64,000 nt of DNA from Flectonema sp. DT1601 (GCA_964019425.1 OZ025801.1:310001-374000), one strand, 5' to 3'; shown: positions 37,204-48,470, counted from the stretch's first letter. The notes: a model not told the origin generated them from the sequence alone. Numbers and translations: made by a program.

Positions 37204-40200
37204 TTAGTTTGAGGCTTTCATCCTATTCGCGTCTTCCATTTGACAAGAGACATCAGTTTGAGTTCCGACTGTTTGAAAGTCACAGTAAGAAATTCCCATC
37301 GACTTCTGAAGTCTTTGAAATCCTTCCAAAAGTAATGCACCCGACTGGGGCTTTGTTTGTTTGGTCTTCTGACTGTCGTCAACTTGTTCCTCATCACCAA
37401 CTTCACCAGCCTCAGATTGTATTGAGTCTGACGATAAACTAATAACATCTCCGTCAACATATTCAAAAATAGAATCAGGAAAGGTCCTCGCTTCAACAAT
37501 CGGTTCTGTTTCCAATGTCGGAACAGGAACACTATCATGAAAACCTGACTGACCAAATGAATTTCTCGCAAAATATCGTGTCGCACCTCCTCCCTGATAA
37601 GACTGTGGATAAAATGGTTGTCCCTTCGACCATTGTTGTCGGGTGTTGGGGTTGGTTTGTATGTTGTCATAATATGGCGTATTGTGATCCATATTCTGAG
37701 GAACAGTAAAGTAAACGGTCCCGTTTTGATTTCTCGTAGGCTGAACTTGCGGTGGAAAGTTGGGAACCGGTTCCGGATTTGGAAGTCCGACTGGTTTGGG
37801 ATGTTGAAGTGGTTGTGTCTGTGGTTGTGGTTGCGGCTGTTGTGATGAACTGACCTCCTCAGGTTGAACCACTTCTGATTCTGAACTCTGTAAAGTGTGA
37901 CCTGCCTTTGATAAAGCATCAGAAACATCTTCACACTTCTTTATGACAACTGATAATTCATGTTTACCTTTTAGAACTGTGAGTCCTTTTACCTTTCTTT
38001 TGTGTTCTGCTTCTGTCTGTTTATGTTGGGCAACAGCCAACTCATACTTTGCTGCAAGCTCTTGGCTGAGGACAGGTTCACTCGTTGCCTGTATTGCAAA
38101 TCTGATGTCACGAATTTCAGCTGCGGCGGTTTCTTCTCGCTGTCGTTGAATATCAACAAGTTCCTGATGCTTTTGATTAATGAGGTGATTGATTCCCAGC
38201 AGCTTCTTTTGAGCTTCATCTTCATGCTGCTGTCTGATGTTTTCTACTTCGCGTTGCTGCTTATCAACTTCGATTAGAAAGTTGTGTTGTTTTACTAAAG
38301 CAGACAGCTGTTGTTGTTTTCTGGGATTACCTTCTTCGAGTTCTTTCAGTGTCACTGTAGCAGCTGACCACGTTAACTTTTGTTGTCTTTGTGAGCTCTC
38401 AGCTTGTTGTTGTTTTTGTTGAAGTAAAGAAATGAGATCAAGTTTTTGTTTTACTTCAGACAAGTCATCTGTTTTGCGTTCCATTGCGATTGTAATTAAT
38501 TTGATGACTTCCTCTTCGATAGCATCCGACAGTTGCTTCTGAAGTGCTGCAGTTTTGGTTTTTAATTTGCTCTGCATCACTATTAACTCATCCTGCTGAG
38601 AAGGTGTTTGCTGCTGCAGCTTTTTACGTTGAACAAAAGCAGCCAAAGTAATTACTTCCTGTTGTTTTTCAAGAAGACCGTTTTGTTGTTGTTTCTTTTG
38701 AAGAAAAACAACGAATTCGTACTTCATTTTAAGAACTGCTACTTCCTGCTTTCTTTGAAGTGTATCAGGTTCGCTAAGTTTAGCTCCGATAGCCGCAAAC
38801 ATTAAAGGGAGTTCTAATTGGATTGCACTCGGTAGCTGTTGTTTTTGAATCAATCCCGCTAGTTTTTGATTTAAACTATTAATGTCTTGCATCTTTTGTG
38901 GCGTTTCTGGTTCCATTTGTTTCCTTTCAATGGCTGCAGCCAACATCATCGAGTCGCTTTGCCCGCCAGCTATTACAGCGATCCGTTGCTTCAGAGCAGT
39001 GATTTCCTGTTGTTTTTGAGGACCGTCAGGTTCCTGTTGTTTTGCTTTAATAGCCGCACTCAGTTCACTTAACTCGGATATCGCTGATGGCGGGTGTTGA
39101 AAAAAAGCTGATATTAATTCGTATCTATTCCTCAAAATGTTCAACTCCTGCTGTTGTTGTGGTGTGATTGGCTCTTGTTGTTTTTTTTGATAGGCAGCTG
39201 ACAAATCAGCCAATTCTTTTTGTTTTTGTGCAGCTGCTCCCATATGTTGAGGAGCAGCCAACTGTACTACCGGTGGTGTGACGGGTTGTGATAATGGTGT
39301 TGGGGTTTGTGGTGTGTCTTGCTGGTTGTTGACTGATAGAGACTCCTTATCCTGAGAGACGGTCGCAATACTCTCCTCACTCTCCTCTTCGTGCTGTGGA
39401 TCTCCTGTTTCATCTGACGATGACTGAGTTTGTGAAGACAGTTGTTGTTGTTTTCGTAATTTCGCTAAAGCTTTCTTCTGTACTCCATTCGCGTGAAGTA
39501 CATCGCTAAGTCTTTGACGAATAGTTTCCAGTTCTAGTCGATTTTGTTTTGTATTCTCATGCAGACGTTTCTTTCTCAGGGCTTCCCTCAAAGCGGGTAT
39601 TGCTAAAGTGTTGTACTCATCATTTAGAATTGCTAATTCCAGTTCCTGTTTTGCACTAGTTGGCTCCTCTTCCTTCTTCTTAATGGCAGCAACTGCAGCA
39701 GCCAATTGGTTATATGAGTTGTGAGGCGATTGTTCCTGTACAGGAGCAGGTATGGGATCAGGCTGTGGTAAAGCAGGAGCGGGCTGTGCAGGAATAGGCT
39801 GTTTAGCTGTGTCAGTCTGTACCGGAGCGGGCTGTGCAGGAATAGGCTGTTTAGCTGTGTCAGTCTGTACCGGAGCGGGCTGCACAGACTGCTCAGGTTG
39901 GGGCTGTTCGAGTGCAGAAACAGGCTGCTCGGAAACAGTCAGCTGTCCAGATGTGGGCCTTTCGAGTGCATCAGGAACAGGAGCAGGAGCAGGCTGTACT
40001 GAAGGAGCAGCTACTCGATGTGCACCAGTATCATGTTGGAAGAATGCTGATAGTAGTTCCTGTTTGTTCATCAAACTGGCTAACTCTTGCTGTTGTTGTA
40101 ATGATTCTGGTTCTTGTTGTTTCTGTTGAATAGCAGTAGTGACAGACGCTAATTCCTGCTGCTTTTGTTGGAGGTGGACGGCATCTTGTTTTTTTATAAA

Positions 40201-43200
40201 GTTATTGAGTAAGTCTAATTTTTGTGCTTGCAAGAGAAGCTGTTGGTGTCTTTGTGGTGTGTCAGGTTGCAGTTTAAGTTTTTTAATTGAAGACGTCACC
40301 GAAGATAATTCCTGCTGCAGATCTCCCTTTTTGTACAGAGCGCTGGCGACGAACTCAAATGACTTTTTCAAACCATTCAAGTGGAGTTGTCTTTGAGGTG
40401 TTTCGGGTTCTTGCATCTTCTTTAACATGGACCCTGATATGATACCCAATTCGTGTTGTAAACTTTCCGTTCCTTGCATTTGAAATAAGATTGCCAACTT
40501 CTGCTTCAGAGTACTTAACTCCTGCTGCCTTTGTGTCGATTCTGGTTCCTGTTGTTTCTTTTGAATTGCTGTTGCTACAGCTGCCAACTCTTTTTGTAAA
40601 ACTTCCGGACCATATTGTTGAATCTTTCTAATTAAATCTAATTGTAGTTCATATGATGTTAGCTCTTGTTGTTGTTGAGGTGTTTCGAGTTCTTGTTTCT
40701 TTTTATTAATCGAAGCTTCCAAGCTTTGTAACTCCCGACGTCTATGTAGTGAAGCTTTGACTGAGTCAAACTTCTTCTTAAGAGAAGTCAGTTCCGATAG
40801 TTTTTCAGCGCTTTCTGGTTCAAGTTTTTTCTTTTCGATTGCTTCCATCAAAGCGATGCTCACTGTAGAGTCGTGTTGATGTTGCAAATCATTAAGTTCT
40901 TGTTGCTTTATAGCACTTTCAGGTTCTTGCCTTTTAAACTGAATCGCTGCAGTCAAAGCAGCCAGTCGTTGGGTTTCTCCTGGTCCGTGTTGCTTGCGTG
41001 CAGCATCTTCTTGTTGTTTCTTTAGGTTTGACATTAGTTCTTCTTTTAGCTTTAGCGTTTCACTGTCTGGTTGATTTGATGATGCCAACAACTCTGCTTC
41101 CTGTTTCTGTCGAAGTATTGCCTGGTCTTGTTGTTGCTTTATGGATGCTTCGAATTCAAATTTCTGTTGGTCGTCTCGTTGTTTTAGTAATTCCATCTGT
41201 TGCTGTTGCGCTGCCATCAAAGCCGCCTTTTTGCTTTCCATCGGATCAGCTTTTGGTGGCATCACTGCTGCTCTAGCTGCAGCTAACGCTTTAGCTGCAA
41301 ACTCTTTTTGCTTTGCCAGCTCATTATTCATTTCAATTGTTCTCATTTGTGATTTCTGAAGTGTCAGATCCCGAGTCTGTTCCAGAGGATGGTCAGTAGT
41401 CGGATCGACAACACCACCGTAGGAGTTCTTCACAGCAACAATTTGACTTGAGAGTTCCAGTTGCTTATCGAGTTCCTGTTTTAACAAACTCTGAGTTTGG
41501 AGATATTGAGAGTGTTGCTGAGATTGTTGTTGGGCCTGTTGCAATACTTGCTGTTTCTGCTGAGCTGGTTGCAGTTGCTGGTTTTGTCCAGCCAGAAGTT
41601 GTTGCTGCTGGTTCAGCAGCTGTTGCTGTATTTGCTGCATCTGTTGTTCTGGGTTCAGAGGGTGTTGCTGAACCTGTTGCTGTTGTTGTTGCTGAGGGTG
41701 TTGTACAATAATTATTTGCTGCTTTTGTGGTTGCTGATGATGTTGCTGCATTTGTATTTTATCAGCCGGTTGCGGGCGCTGCTGCATAACTTGTAAACGA
41801 TGCACCGGTCCAACGACTTGTTGCTGTTGTGGCTGCAGTACAATTCGTTGTTGCTGTTGTTGTGGTCGTTGTTGCGGTTGTTGCAGTACAATTTGTTGTT
41901 GCTGTAGTTGTTGTTGTGGCTGCTGCAGTATAATTTGCTGTTGTTGTTGCTGTGGTTGCTGTTGTTGTGGTTGTTGCTGTGGTTGCTGTTGTTGTGGTTG
42001 TTGCTGTTGCTGTTGTTGTTGTTGTTGTTGTTGTGGTGGCTGCTGCAGTATAATTTGCTGTTGTTGTTGCTGTGGTTGCTGTTGTTGTGGTTGTTGCTGT
42101 GGTTGTTGTTGTGGCTGCTGCAGTATAATTTGCTGTTGTTGTTGCTGTGGTTGTGGTTGTTGTTGTTGTTGTTGTTGTGGCTGCTGCAGTATAATTTGCT
42201 GTTGTTGTTGCTGTGGTTGTGGTTGTTGTTGCTGTTGTTGTGGCTGCTGCAGTACAATTTGTTGTTGTTGTTGCTGTGTCTGCTGTAGTTGTTGTTGTTC
42301 AAGTTGCTGCTCTTCCTTTATCTGCTTAATGAGATGCTGTTGTTTTTGAATCATTTCTTGTATCTCATCTTGTTCAGTCTGTTGATCATGTTGGGCTAAC
42401 TGAGCCTTTAATTCTTTATTTCGATTCAACTCCTCGTTAATTAAATTTTGATATTCCTTCTGTTGTTCACTTGCTGGAACAGTTGGCACACTACCAGCCG
42501 TAATATTCGGTACCCTAGCGGAAGGATTGATTAAGACTGTTTGAGAGTTCACACCCGGAGGTTTCATCCACTCAGGGTAGCCGACACTTATTTGAGATGG
42601 CAGTGCTGTTGGATCAACGGGCTGTCCGGATGTTGATTGAGTGCCTGGTTGTATTTGTACTCCTTCTGGAGCTTGACCTCCTTGAGTTGGTATCGCCTGA
42701 ACTGTCATTACTGGAGTTGGTTGAGCTGACGCTCTATTTACTGCTGGGCCTACAATTTCAGGTGCCCTTCGGTATTGTGGATGGCGACCCTTTTTCAATC
42801 CATGCGGTGCTTTTGGAGCTGTGGCCCCCTCTGTTGTCCATCCCTCCCCATGGAATGCTAACATCAAAGACATGAAGAACGTCTGCTCTTCAGAAGCAGT
42901 TGTTGGTGGAGGCTTTCCTTCAGGTGAGGCAATCAGCTGAAAAGGAAAGTAAGAAACCGGAACGATAGTTTTCATATTGACTATAACATTATAACCACCG
43001 CGATCCATAAAGTGAAGAATGATATTTATTGAGTTTTGTTGAGAGATCTGAGTTTCCATAATTCGAGCGTAACGAAGATCTACCGGAGTCAGAGTGAGCT
43101 CCTTTAGTACCCCAGCTAAGAACTGATAGAAATCAAAGTCTGGATAATCATTCGTATTTAATGATATCATTATCTGTGGGATCGTTTGGTCAGCAGTCTT

Positions 43201-44106
43201 CACTTCTTTTGCAACTCGCGGTGGTTTCAGTTGAATTGCTACGTTTTTTGTTCGCTCAACTAACTTCACACACTGAGTTCCAATCCTCGCTACTTGATCT
43301 CTAAACTGAACATACAACTGACCTGTTTGACCAAATCTTTCGTAGCGAACTATCAAAGAGTTGAAGCAAACCTCAATTGCCTCAATTAGTTCACCGTCAC
43401 TCCAGTGGGATGGAATGTTTTCAAATATTGTGAGACAACAAAACCTTTTCACGCAGGATGAACAAACAGTTTTATTACATTTCGTACAAGTTTGAAACTC
43501 TGTTTCTCTCTTTTCTTGAACTTCTGGAGGATTCTTATTAACATCAACAATTAGCTGAGGACATGGGCAATGAACAGACCGTACTGTGTGTCCAACATGT
43601 CGGATGGCGCATTTTCTACAAAATCGTACTTTGCATTTGTGACAGAGCTGAACCGCCGGGTATTGGTTGCAGCATCCTTTTCGTTTAAAAGTTTCTAAAA
43701 TGTCGCATTTCAATGGAGCGTTTTCGTATCCGTCATCGTATTTCTTGAGATCTCTATTAACGACCATCGGAAATCCAGCACAACAATAGTCTCTGTGGTC
43801 AACTGATTCATTGACCTTTGCTTCAAGTACCCAATTTTCAAAAAATGAAATCCAATCTTCCTTTGTTTTGTTTTTGCTTTTGTTTGTTTCAATTAATTTT
43901 CCCAAATAAACAAACGGGTCATTGGGTGATTCAATTAGGCCTCTGATATCTGTAGCTACTAGAAGTAATAATGGATGGTGGAGACCTCCCTGGAGATACC
44001 TTCTAAGTACTTTAGCTCTCGGAGTCTTTAAATGTTTTATTAGAATTTCAAACATTGCCGAGTGAATCGCTGGTTCTATAATATTCCCAGCTGTTGATTC
44101 CGACAT
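37204..44106 (-). CDS. Giant Q-rich repeat protein with N-terminal zinc-finger region
   Basis: A single exon of 2300 aa, the longest frame of the window. Residues 145-182 hold a B-box-like Cys/His cluster (C145, C155, C158, C163, C166, H170, H173, C180, C182) and 207-224 a second set (CTKC, CSSC, CC). A globular segment (about 225-430) is unrecognised. Residues 430-590 are Pro/Gln-rich, and about 590-830 is a long polyglutamine tract with QIILQQPQQQ units. From about 1000 to 2030 many helical repeats of about 45-55 aa follow, with the signature KKxxEP-x-(S/T)-(P/x)-QxQQEL...LKxKL, giving a long coiled coil. The C-terminal 230 residues are Pro/Gln- then acid-rich. The architecture suggests a structural or condensate-forming scaffold, perhaps cytoskeletal. 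No family is recognised. Its ATG follows a CTCTCTCTCAAAG tract by about 31 nt. Confidence 0.85.
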   Translation of the reverse strand: MSESTAGNIIEPAIHSAMFEILIKHLKTPRAKVLRRYLQGGLHHPLLLLVATDIRGLIESPNDPFVYLGKLIETNKSKNKTKEDWISFFENWVLEAKVNESVDHRDYCCAGFPMVVNRDLKKYDDGYENAPLKCDILETFKRKGCCNQYPAVQLCHKCKVRFCRKCAIRHVGHTVRSVHCPCPQLIVDVNKNPPEVQEKRETEFQTCTKCNKTVCSSCVKRFCCLTIFENIPSHWSDGELIEAIEVCFNSLIVRYERFGQTGQLYVQFRDQVARIGTQCVKLVERTKNVAIQLKPPRVAKEVKTADQTIPQIMISLNTNDYPDFDFYQFLAGVLKELTLTPVDLRYARIMETQISQQNSINIILHFMDRGGYNVIVNMKTIVPVSYFPFQLIASPEGKPPPTTASEEQTFFMSLMLAFHGEGWTTEGATAPKAPHGLKKGRHPQYRRAPEIVGPAVNRASAQPTPVMTVQAIPTQGGQAPEGVQIQPGTQSTSGQPVDPTALPSQISVGYPEWMKPPGVNSQTVLINPSARVPNITAGSVPTVPASEQQKEYQNLINEELNRNKELKAQLAQHDQQTEQDEIQEMIQKQQHLIKQIKEEQQLEQQQLQQTQQQQQQIVLQQPQQQQQQPQPQQQQQQIILQQPQQQQQQQPQPQQQQQQIILQQPQQQPQQQPQQQQPQQQQQQIILQQPPQQQQQQQQQQQQPQQQQPQQQPQQQQPQQQQQQIILQQPQQQLQQQQIVLQQPQQRPQQQQQRIVLQPQQQQVVGPVHRLQVMQQRPQPADKIQMQQHHQQPQKQQIIIVQHPQQQQQQQVQQHPLNPEQQMQQIQQQLLNQQQQLLAGQNQQLQPAQQKQQVLQQAQQQSQQHSQYLQTQSLLKQELDKQLELSSQIVAVKNSYGGVVDPTTDHPLEQTRDLTLQKSQMRTIEMNNELAKQKEFAAKALAAARAAVMPPKADPMESKKAALMAAQQQQMELLKQRDDQQKFEFEASIKQQQDQAILRQKQEAELLASSNQPDSETLKLKEELMSNLKKQQEDAARKQHGPGETQRLAALTAAIQFKRQEPESAIKQQELNDLQHQHDSTVSIALMEAIEKKKLEPESAEKLSELTSLKKKFDSVKASLHRRRELQSLEASINKKKQELETPQQQQELTSYELQLDLIRKIQQYGPEVLQKELAAVATAIQKKQQEPESTQRQQELSTLKQKLAILFQMQGTESLQHELGIISGSMLKKMQEPETPQRQLHLNGLKKSFEFVASALYKKGDLQQELSSVTSSIKKLKLQPDTPQRHQQLLLQAQKLDLLNNFIKKQDAVHLQQKQQELASVTTAIQQKQQEPESLQQQQELASLMNKQELLSAFFQHDTGAHRVAAPSVQPAPAPVPDALERPTSGQLTVSEQPVSALEQPQPEQSVQPAPVQTDTAKQPIPAQPAPVQTDTAKQPIPAQPAPALPQPDPIPAPVQEQSPHNSYNQLAAAVAAIKKKEEEPTSAKQELELAILNDEYNTLAIPALREALRKKRLHENTKQNRLELETIRQRLSDVLHANGVQKKALAKLRKQQQLSSQTQSSSDETGDPQHEEESEESIATVSQDKESLSVNNQQDTPQTPTPLSQPVTPPVVQLAAPQHMGAAAQKQKELADLSAAYQKKQQEPITPQQQQELNILRNRYELISAFFQHPPSAISELSELSAAIKAKQQEPDGPQKQQEITALKQRIAVIAGGQSDSMMLAAAIERKQMEPETPQKMQDINSLNQKLAGLIQKQQLPSAIQLELPLMFAAIGAKLSEPDTLQRKQEVAVLKMKYEFVVFLQKKQQQNGLLEKQQEVITLAAFVQRKKLQQQTPSQQDELIVMQSKLKTKTAALQKQLSDAIEEEVIKLITIAMERKTDDLSEVKQKLDLISLLQQKQQQAESSQRQQKLTWSAATVTLKELEEGNPRKQQQLSALVKQHNFLIEVDKQQREVENIRQQHEDEAQKKLLGINHLINQKHQELVDIQRQREETAAAEIRDIRFAIQATSEPVLSQELAAKYELAVAQHKQTEAEHKRKVKGLTVLKGKHELSVVIKKCEDVSDALSKAGHTLQSSESEVVQPEEVSSSQQPQPQPQTQPLQHPKPVGLPNPEPVPNFPPQVQPTRNQNGTVYFTVPQNMDHNTPYYDNIQTNPNTRQQWSKGQPFYPQSYQGGGATRYFARNSFGQSGFHDSVPVPTLETEPIVEARTFPDSIFEYVDGDVISLSSDSIQSEAGEVGDEEQVDDSQKTKQTKPQSGALLLEGFQRLQKSMGISYCDFQTVGTQTDVSCQMEDANRMKASN

Positions 44107-44427
44107 ATTTACTCTTTGCTAACCTAATCTGAACCTACTTTGAGAGAGAGAAAAGTAAAACATGAAAAAATAATCAAAAAACTCCTCCTATTCTGTTGGG
44201 ATCGTAGTTTTGCAAGAAGATAATAATACAGCTTGCTTCTGAATAGCTGCGGGTTGATCAAAATAATATCAATTCAGGGTAGAATATTACCTTGAATTTA
44301 ATTTAATAACAGCAAACAAAGAGAGTTAATTATCAGTCGAGTTGGATAGAATTAGATAGACTGAATAATAGCAAAGAGAGGAACACCAGAAAGTACTGGT
44401 GAGGTAGGTCTGTTTGGCGGACATATA
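44107..44427. other. Intergenic
   Basis: Contains the leader and pyrimidine tract (TTTTCTCTCTCTCAAAG, - strand, 44138-44154) of the giant protein gene. Nothing else seen. Confidence 0.6.
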
Positions 44428-45231
44428 TTATTTATTACTTTGCTTAGCGTTCTTAACAAGAGTTTTGTGAATATCTTTAGTGTCGGGTTCGCACATTCCG
44501 AATGGAGCAAATTCCAAAGTAGTTGTTACAGCTCTCCGCTTCATACTTCCGATTAGTATTCTTGAGATGTTACTCGCGTCATCTATTCCGCTGTGAGGTC
44601 TTCCTTCGAAGACGAGTCCCAAATCCAATAACATTTTCGTAACGTTTTTCTGACGAGGCAGTGAGAAAGTCCTTGCGTGAAGTTCTCTGATGTTTATCCA
44701 TCTTTTAAAATAATTATATTTCTCTGGTGAGACAGCTCGTTGTTCCTTCACACTGTGGTGCCAGTAGAAGTCTCTGAAATCCCAGGGGCCGTCAGTCGCA
44801 AAGGTGAAAGTGTCTGGCTTATCGAAACTATCTCCAAAGTAGTTGCGAAGCCACTCGTCGAGCAGTTTCATCGCCTCTGACAAGACTGGAGCCGCGTCAA
44901 CAACCTCCTGACTTATTCCTGTTAACTCCGTACAGAATTTAGTTAATTTCGGATTCTTAACAGGCTTTACGTATGTCTGCCATTTCTTTACAACTTTCAT
45001 CTCTGTCGAATCTACCACCACGACTGGCATTTCAATTATCTCATGAGGATAGTCGTTGTCGTCCTTCTCGCACGTTGCTTCGAAGTCTAAAACTAAATAA
45101 TACCTGTACGGCTGTTTAAGTACATTCGGTACCTTCTTCTCTTGCTTTTTCTTCTTATTTCTCTTGCTTGGGTTTGACACGAGAGTGTTGGAACCCGCTT
45201 GTAACTTTGTGTACATATTTGTGGCTGACAT
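44428..45231 (-). CDS. ERI1-like: ERI1/THEX1-like 3'-5' exoribonuclease
   Basis: 267 aa from the ATG at 45231. DEDDh exonuclease motifs are clear: ExoI LVLDFEATCE, ExoII TDGPWDFRDF, ExoIII HSGIDDASN with the catalytic His and Asp. The N-terminal 40 residues are Lys-rich (KRNKKKKQEKK) and may bind RNA or act as a nuclear/nucleolar signal; no SAP domain is present. The ERI1 family trims histone mRNA stem-loops, 5.8S rRNA 3' ends and small RNAs. I prefer the ATG at 45231 to the upstream one at 45276 because a TTTCCTTTAG acceptor (AG at 45249-45250, - strand) lies between them, giving a 17-nt leader. Family call is strong, the target RNA unknown. Confidence 0.9.
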   Translation of the reverse strand: MSATNMYTKLQAGSNTLVSNPSKRNKKKKQEKKVPNVLKQPYRYYLVLDFEATCEKDDNDYPHEIIEMPVVVVDSTEMKVVKKWQTYVKPVKNPKLTKFCTELTGISQEVVDAAPVLSEAMKLLDEWLRNYFGDSFDKPDTFTFATDGPWDFRDFYWHHSVKEQRAVSPEKYNYFKRWINIRELHARTFSLPRQKNVTKMLLDLGLVFEGRPHSGIDDASNISRILIGSMKRRAVTTTLEFAPFGMCEPDTKDIHKTLVKNAKQSNK

Positions 45232-45248
45232 TATGTATCGTATTTTGT

Positions 45249-45262
45249 CTAAAGGAAATATT
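45249..45262 (-). promoter_or_regulatory. Putative trans-splice acceptor
   Basis: ATATTTCCTTTAG on the - strand, 17 nt before the ATG at 45231; it decides the start chosen for the exonuclease gene. Confidence 0.5.
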
Positions 45263-45507
45263 ATTAAAATAAACATAAAAAAATTGCTGTCTGAAAACTA
45301 TTTTCTGCCAATAAAAGAAAATCAGGGGAGGAACGAAATCACTTGGGTAAAGCAAACAAAGGAGGGGATATGAAAACCTTTATTTCAAAGCAATGTAAGG
45401 AGCACACCATGCGGGGAAGCTTCTTATATATTTATATCTTCTGTTGTTGTTTATTGCCTGTGCATTTCAGTAGGGCAGAAGAAGTGCAGTTGCAAAAATT
45501 ACGTGTT

Positions 45508-45539
<32 letters not shown>

Positions 45540-47481
45540 GTAACTACTTGTCGCGACACCAGATTCCAGTCCCCAGTCTCCTCGGCAATGTCTTAAGTTG
45601 AAAGGAAAGAGCTACCAGGAAAAACCCGGCGTGTTTTTACACCGTTCTTGTAGACGGAAACAACAGAAAAATAAAAATAAAAAAAGAAAGAAAATAAAAA
45701 AAGGCGCCATTAGGAACAAGGGACCTAGTTGCGGTGATGCAACATACAGAGAGGCTTTTTAGCCTTTTGGATAGCAAACTCAAAGTAACATGTTCATGTT
45801 TGCTGAATCGGCCTTTTGTGACGTTTCGCGATGCTTTTTATAGACTTTTTTTTCCTCTTTTTTTCCTCTTTTTTTTTGAACACTAGCGGAGTACACTCAA
45901 AACAAGATTTTTAGTTACTTTTGAAATTTCTTGATATCAATTAGTGTCGGGGGGAGATTTACCTAGACAGAATAGCAATGCATGACTTATATTATTTATG
46001 CGTGTTGGATGCGTGTTGGATGCGTGTTGGTGTGTGCGAGGGTTGGTTGCGTCCATGAAGCACACAGCGATACCATTTCCAGTGTCGCTGTGTACACCGT
46101 AGACTCGGCTTGTCAAAATTGCCTTCTCTCTCCGGGATTGACTCCCTTAAAAAGAGTGCTTCTGAAAGCTTCTTTTTTTTTTTTCTTTTTTTTTTTTTTG
46201 CTTTTTTTTATTTTTTTTTTATAATTTCTTAAACTTACTTTCTGTGCCTAACAGATAATGCTCGCGATACTAGGGGAACTTAACAAGAAAAAAATAAGGG
46301 GAAAAAAAAAAAAAAAAAGGGGGGGAAATCGAATTAGCAAGCTGTGCCATGATACAGAACTTTTTCGGCTCAGGCACAAAACATTCGCATAACGCAAAAT
46401 GCGAAGATCAGGAGAGCTCATGGCCATTAGTACTCCCGCTTGTTGCTATTCGAAACATGCACAATAGAACGAAATGAAATAATAATGAAAAAAAAAAAAA
46501 GGGAAAGGAGCCAGCAATTGCAGGCAATTAGTTTTAATTTTTTTTTTGTCATTTTTCCCCATATGTTTTTTTCTCTTTTTTTTTTTTTTTTCTCTGTATT
46601 TTTTTTATGTTTTTTATTTTATATAAAAAAAAGTCTGGGAATCAATAGGGAAGGAGGATACATTTATTAGCACCGTACTTTTTATTTTATTTTTTTTATT
46701 CTTTTTTTTTTTTTTTGCTTTGATTTGTGTTATCATCGGAAGGGTTGATTACCAAAGTTAGTACGTAGCTTCATTCAATCAGTGTATGATTTTCAATTTC
46801 TTTCCGAGCTGTGTAGCTTTACCACGCTTCGGGAAATAAAAAGATTGATATTATGCTGCACCCCTTTCTTAAAAACGGAAAGTAGGGGGGTCGTGACAGC
46901 AATAATTCAATAAAAAAAATCGAAAAAGAAAAAAAACAAAATAAGGGAGAAGTAGCCCCTCTGTCATGCAGACGACTTCGACATAAAGTCGCACAAAGAT
47001 CTTACAGAAGCCTGAATCAAGTTCTGCTATGGGTCGGCATGTCAAAAAAAAATAGTACTTTGACCAGCCAGTTGGCAGAGGGGTGTCAACCTTCTTTCTT
47101 GTTAATCACATTTTTTACTGTTCTATTCTTCCATAACCGTAACAAGAACTTGTTGTGGGAATAAAAAAGAAGCACCTTGAATAACTAACTTACTAAAAGG
47201 TAGTAACAAAAATGTGAATTAACCAAGGAAAGTAGTAATATCGAGGGATGGGCCTGGGAGATAAAAGTGAAAAGCTGAACCAGAAGAACATATCGAGTAT
47301 AAGTGCAATGCGGGATACGCGGGTCACAAAAAACAAAGCGGTTCGACGAAGAGTTTCGACAGGAAGCAAATATTTAACCGTCATGTGTAAGGTTTAAAAA
47401 TTACATTCTAACCTTCCAAAGACTGAGCTATTTAAGATAGTCACATGAAGCGTCACTGGCACACGAAAAGGTTTTCGTTGT
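45263..47481. other. Intergenic, T-rich
   Basis: T runs near 45510-45540, 46172-46200, 46574-46590 and 46704-46717, a small tandem repeat GCGTGTTGGAT near 46000-46032, and no supported gene. Confidence 0.65.
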
Positions 47482-48470
47482 TTAGGATCTGTCAGCAAAG
47501 CTCAACGCAGACTTGTCAAATCCTGGAGCCACCCACTCATGGTTGATAACCTCCTCAAGTGTTATTCTCTCATTAGGGTCAACCTTCAACATACGAGTGA
47601 CCAAGTCCTTCACGCTGTCACTGAAGTGTCTCGCCATTCTGTAGTCACCTCTTTCGATCTGTTTTATTGTTTGTGAGAGTTTTGAATGGTACAAATCAAC
47701 AGCAAGTCTTAATTAACAGTGATAAAATAATAATAATAATACCTTGTTGAACAACTTGTTTAGGTTCTCATCCTCGAACGGCAAGTATCCAGCCAAGAAG
47801 ACAAAGAGAACAACACCGCATGACCAGATGTCAGCCTTGTGACCGTTGTAGCCTGCCTCACGAAGTACTTCTGGGGCAACGTAATTTGGCGTTCCGCATA
47901 CAGTTTGCATGCCTGTTTCTTCCTTCTTTTGCAGATTAGCAAGTCCAAAGTCAGTAATTTTAATGTTGTCCTGTTTGTTGTTTATTTTGAATTACTCATC
48001 TGAATAAGTTAGAAAGCGATGACTAAGTTGATGAATTTGCACACCTTTTCGTCAAGAAGAATGTTCTCTGGCTTCAAATCACGGTGAGCAATTCCTTTGC
48101 TCTGACAGTAAGCAACACCAGCAATAAGTTGTTGGAAGTATCTTCTTGCGCGATCTTCGTCGAACTTCTTCGCCTCAACGATTTTGTCGAAGATTTCACC
48201 ACCTGACACGAGTTCAAGTACCATATAAATGTGCTTCTTTGACTGCATTACATCAAACAACTTAACAACATTTGAGTGGTCGAGTACCTTCATAGTTGAG
48301 ATTTCTCTCATCAACTGTTCTTCCATGTGCTCTTGGTGCATGCGCTCCTTGTCGATGATCTTAATAGCGAACTTCTTGCTTGTCTCGGTGTCAATTCCGA
48401 GCTTTACTTTACTGAAAGCTCCAGTTCCGAGAGTTTTGTCCAACTGGTACTTTCCAACTTTTGATGGCAT
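47482..48470 (-). CDS. CIPK/SNF1-like Ser/Thr kinase, catalytic domain only
   Basis: Three exons on the - strand: 48470-48045, 47970-47743, 47658-47482, all phase 0, giving 276 aa. Introns are 74 nt (GTGTGC...AACAG) and 84 nt (GTATTA...AACAG). Motifs: glycine loop LGTGAFSKVKLG, VAIK-type FAIKIIDK, HRDLKPEN, DFG at the start of exon 2, CGTPNYVAPEV, and the C-lobe RITLEEVINHEW. It resembles the kinase domain of the gene at 12-1288 (IIDK, EHMEEQL, GDYRMARHFSD) but stops 12 residues after the kinase domain, so it has no NAF or other regulatory tail. Both intron positions match those of the kinase at 50224-51242. A TTCATTTTTTTTCAG acceptor lies 33 nt before the ATG. Confidence 0.9.

Noticed and set aside
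41497-42302. Leu/Trp-rich + strand and Asn-rich - strand frames over the polyglutamine tract
   Set aside because: They are out-of-frame readings of CAG/CAA repeats inside the 2300-aa gene.
45232-45276. Upstream ATG at 45276 as start of the ERI1-like gene
   Set aside because: A TTTCCTTTAG acceptor lies between it and the ATG at 45231, and the extra 15 residues are AT-rich leader in character.
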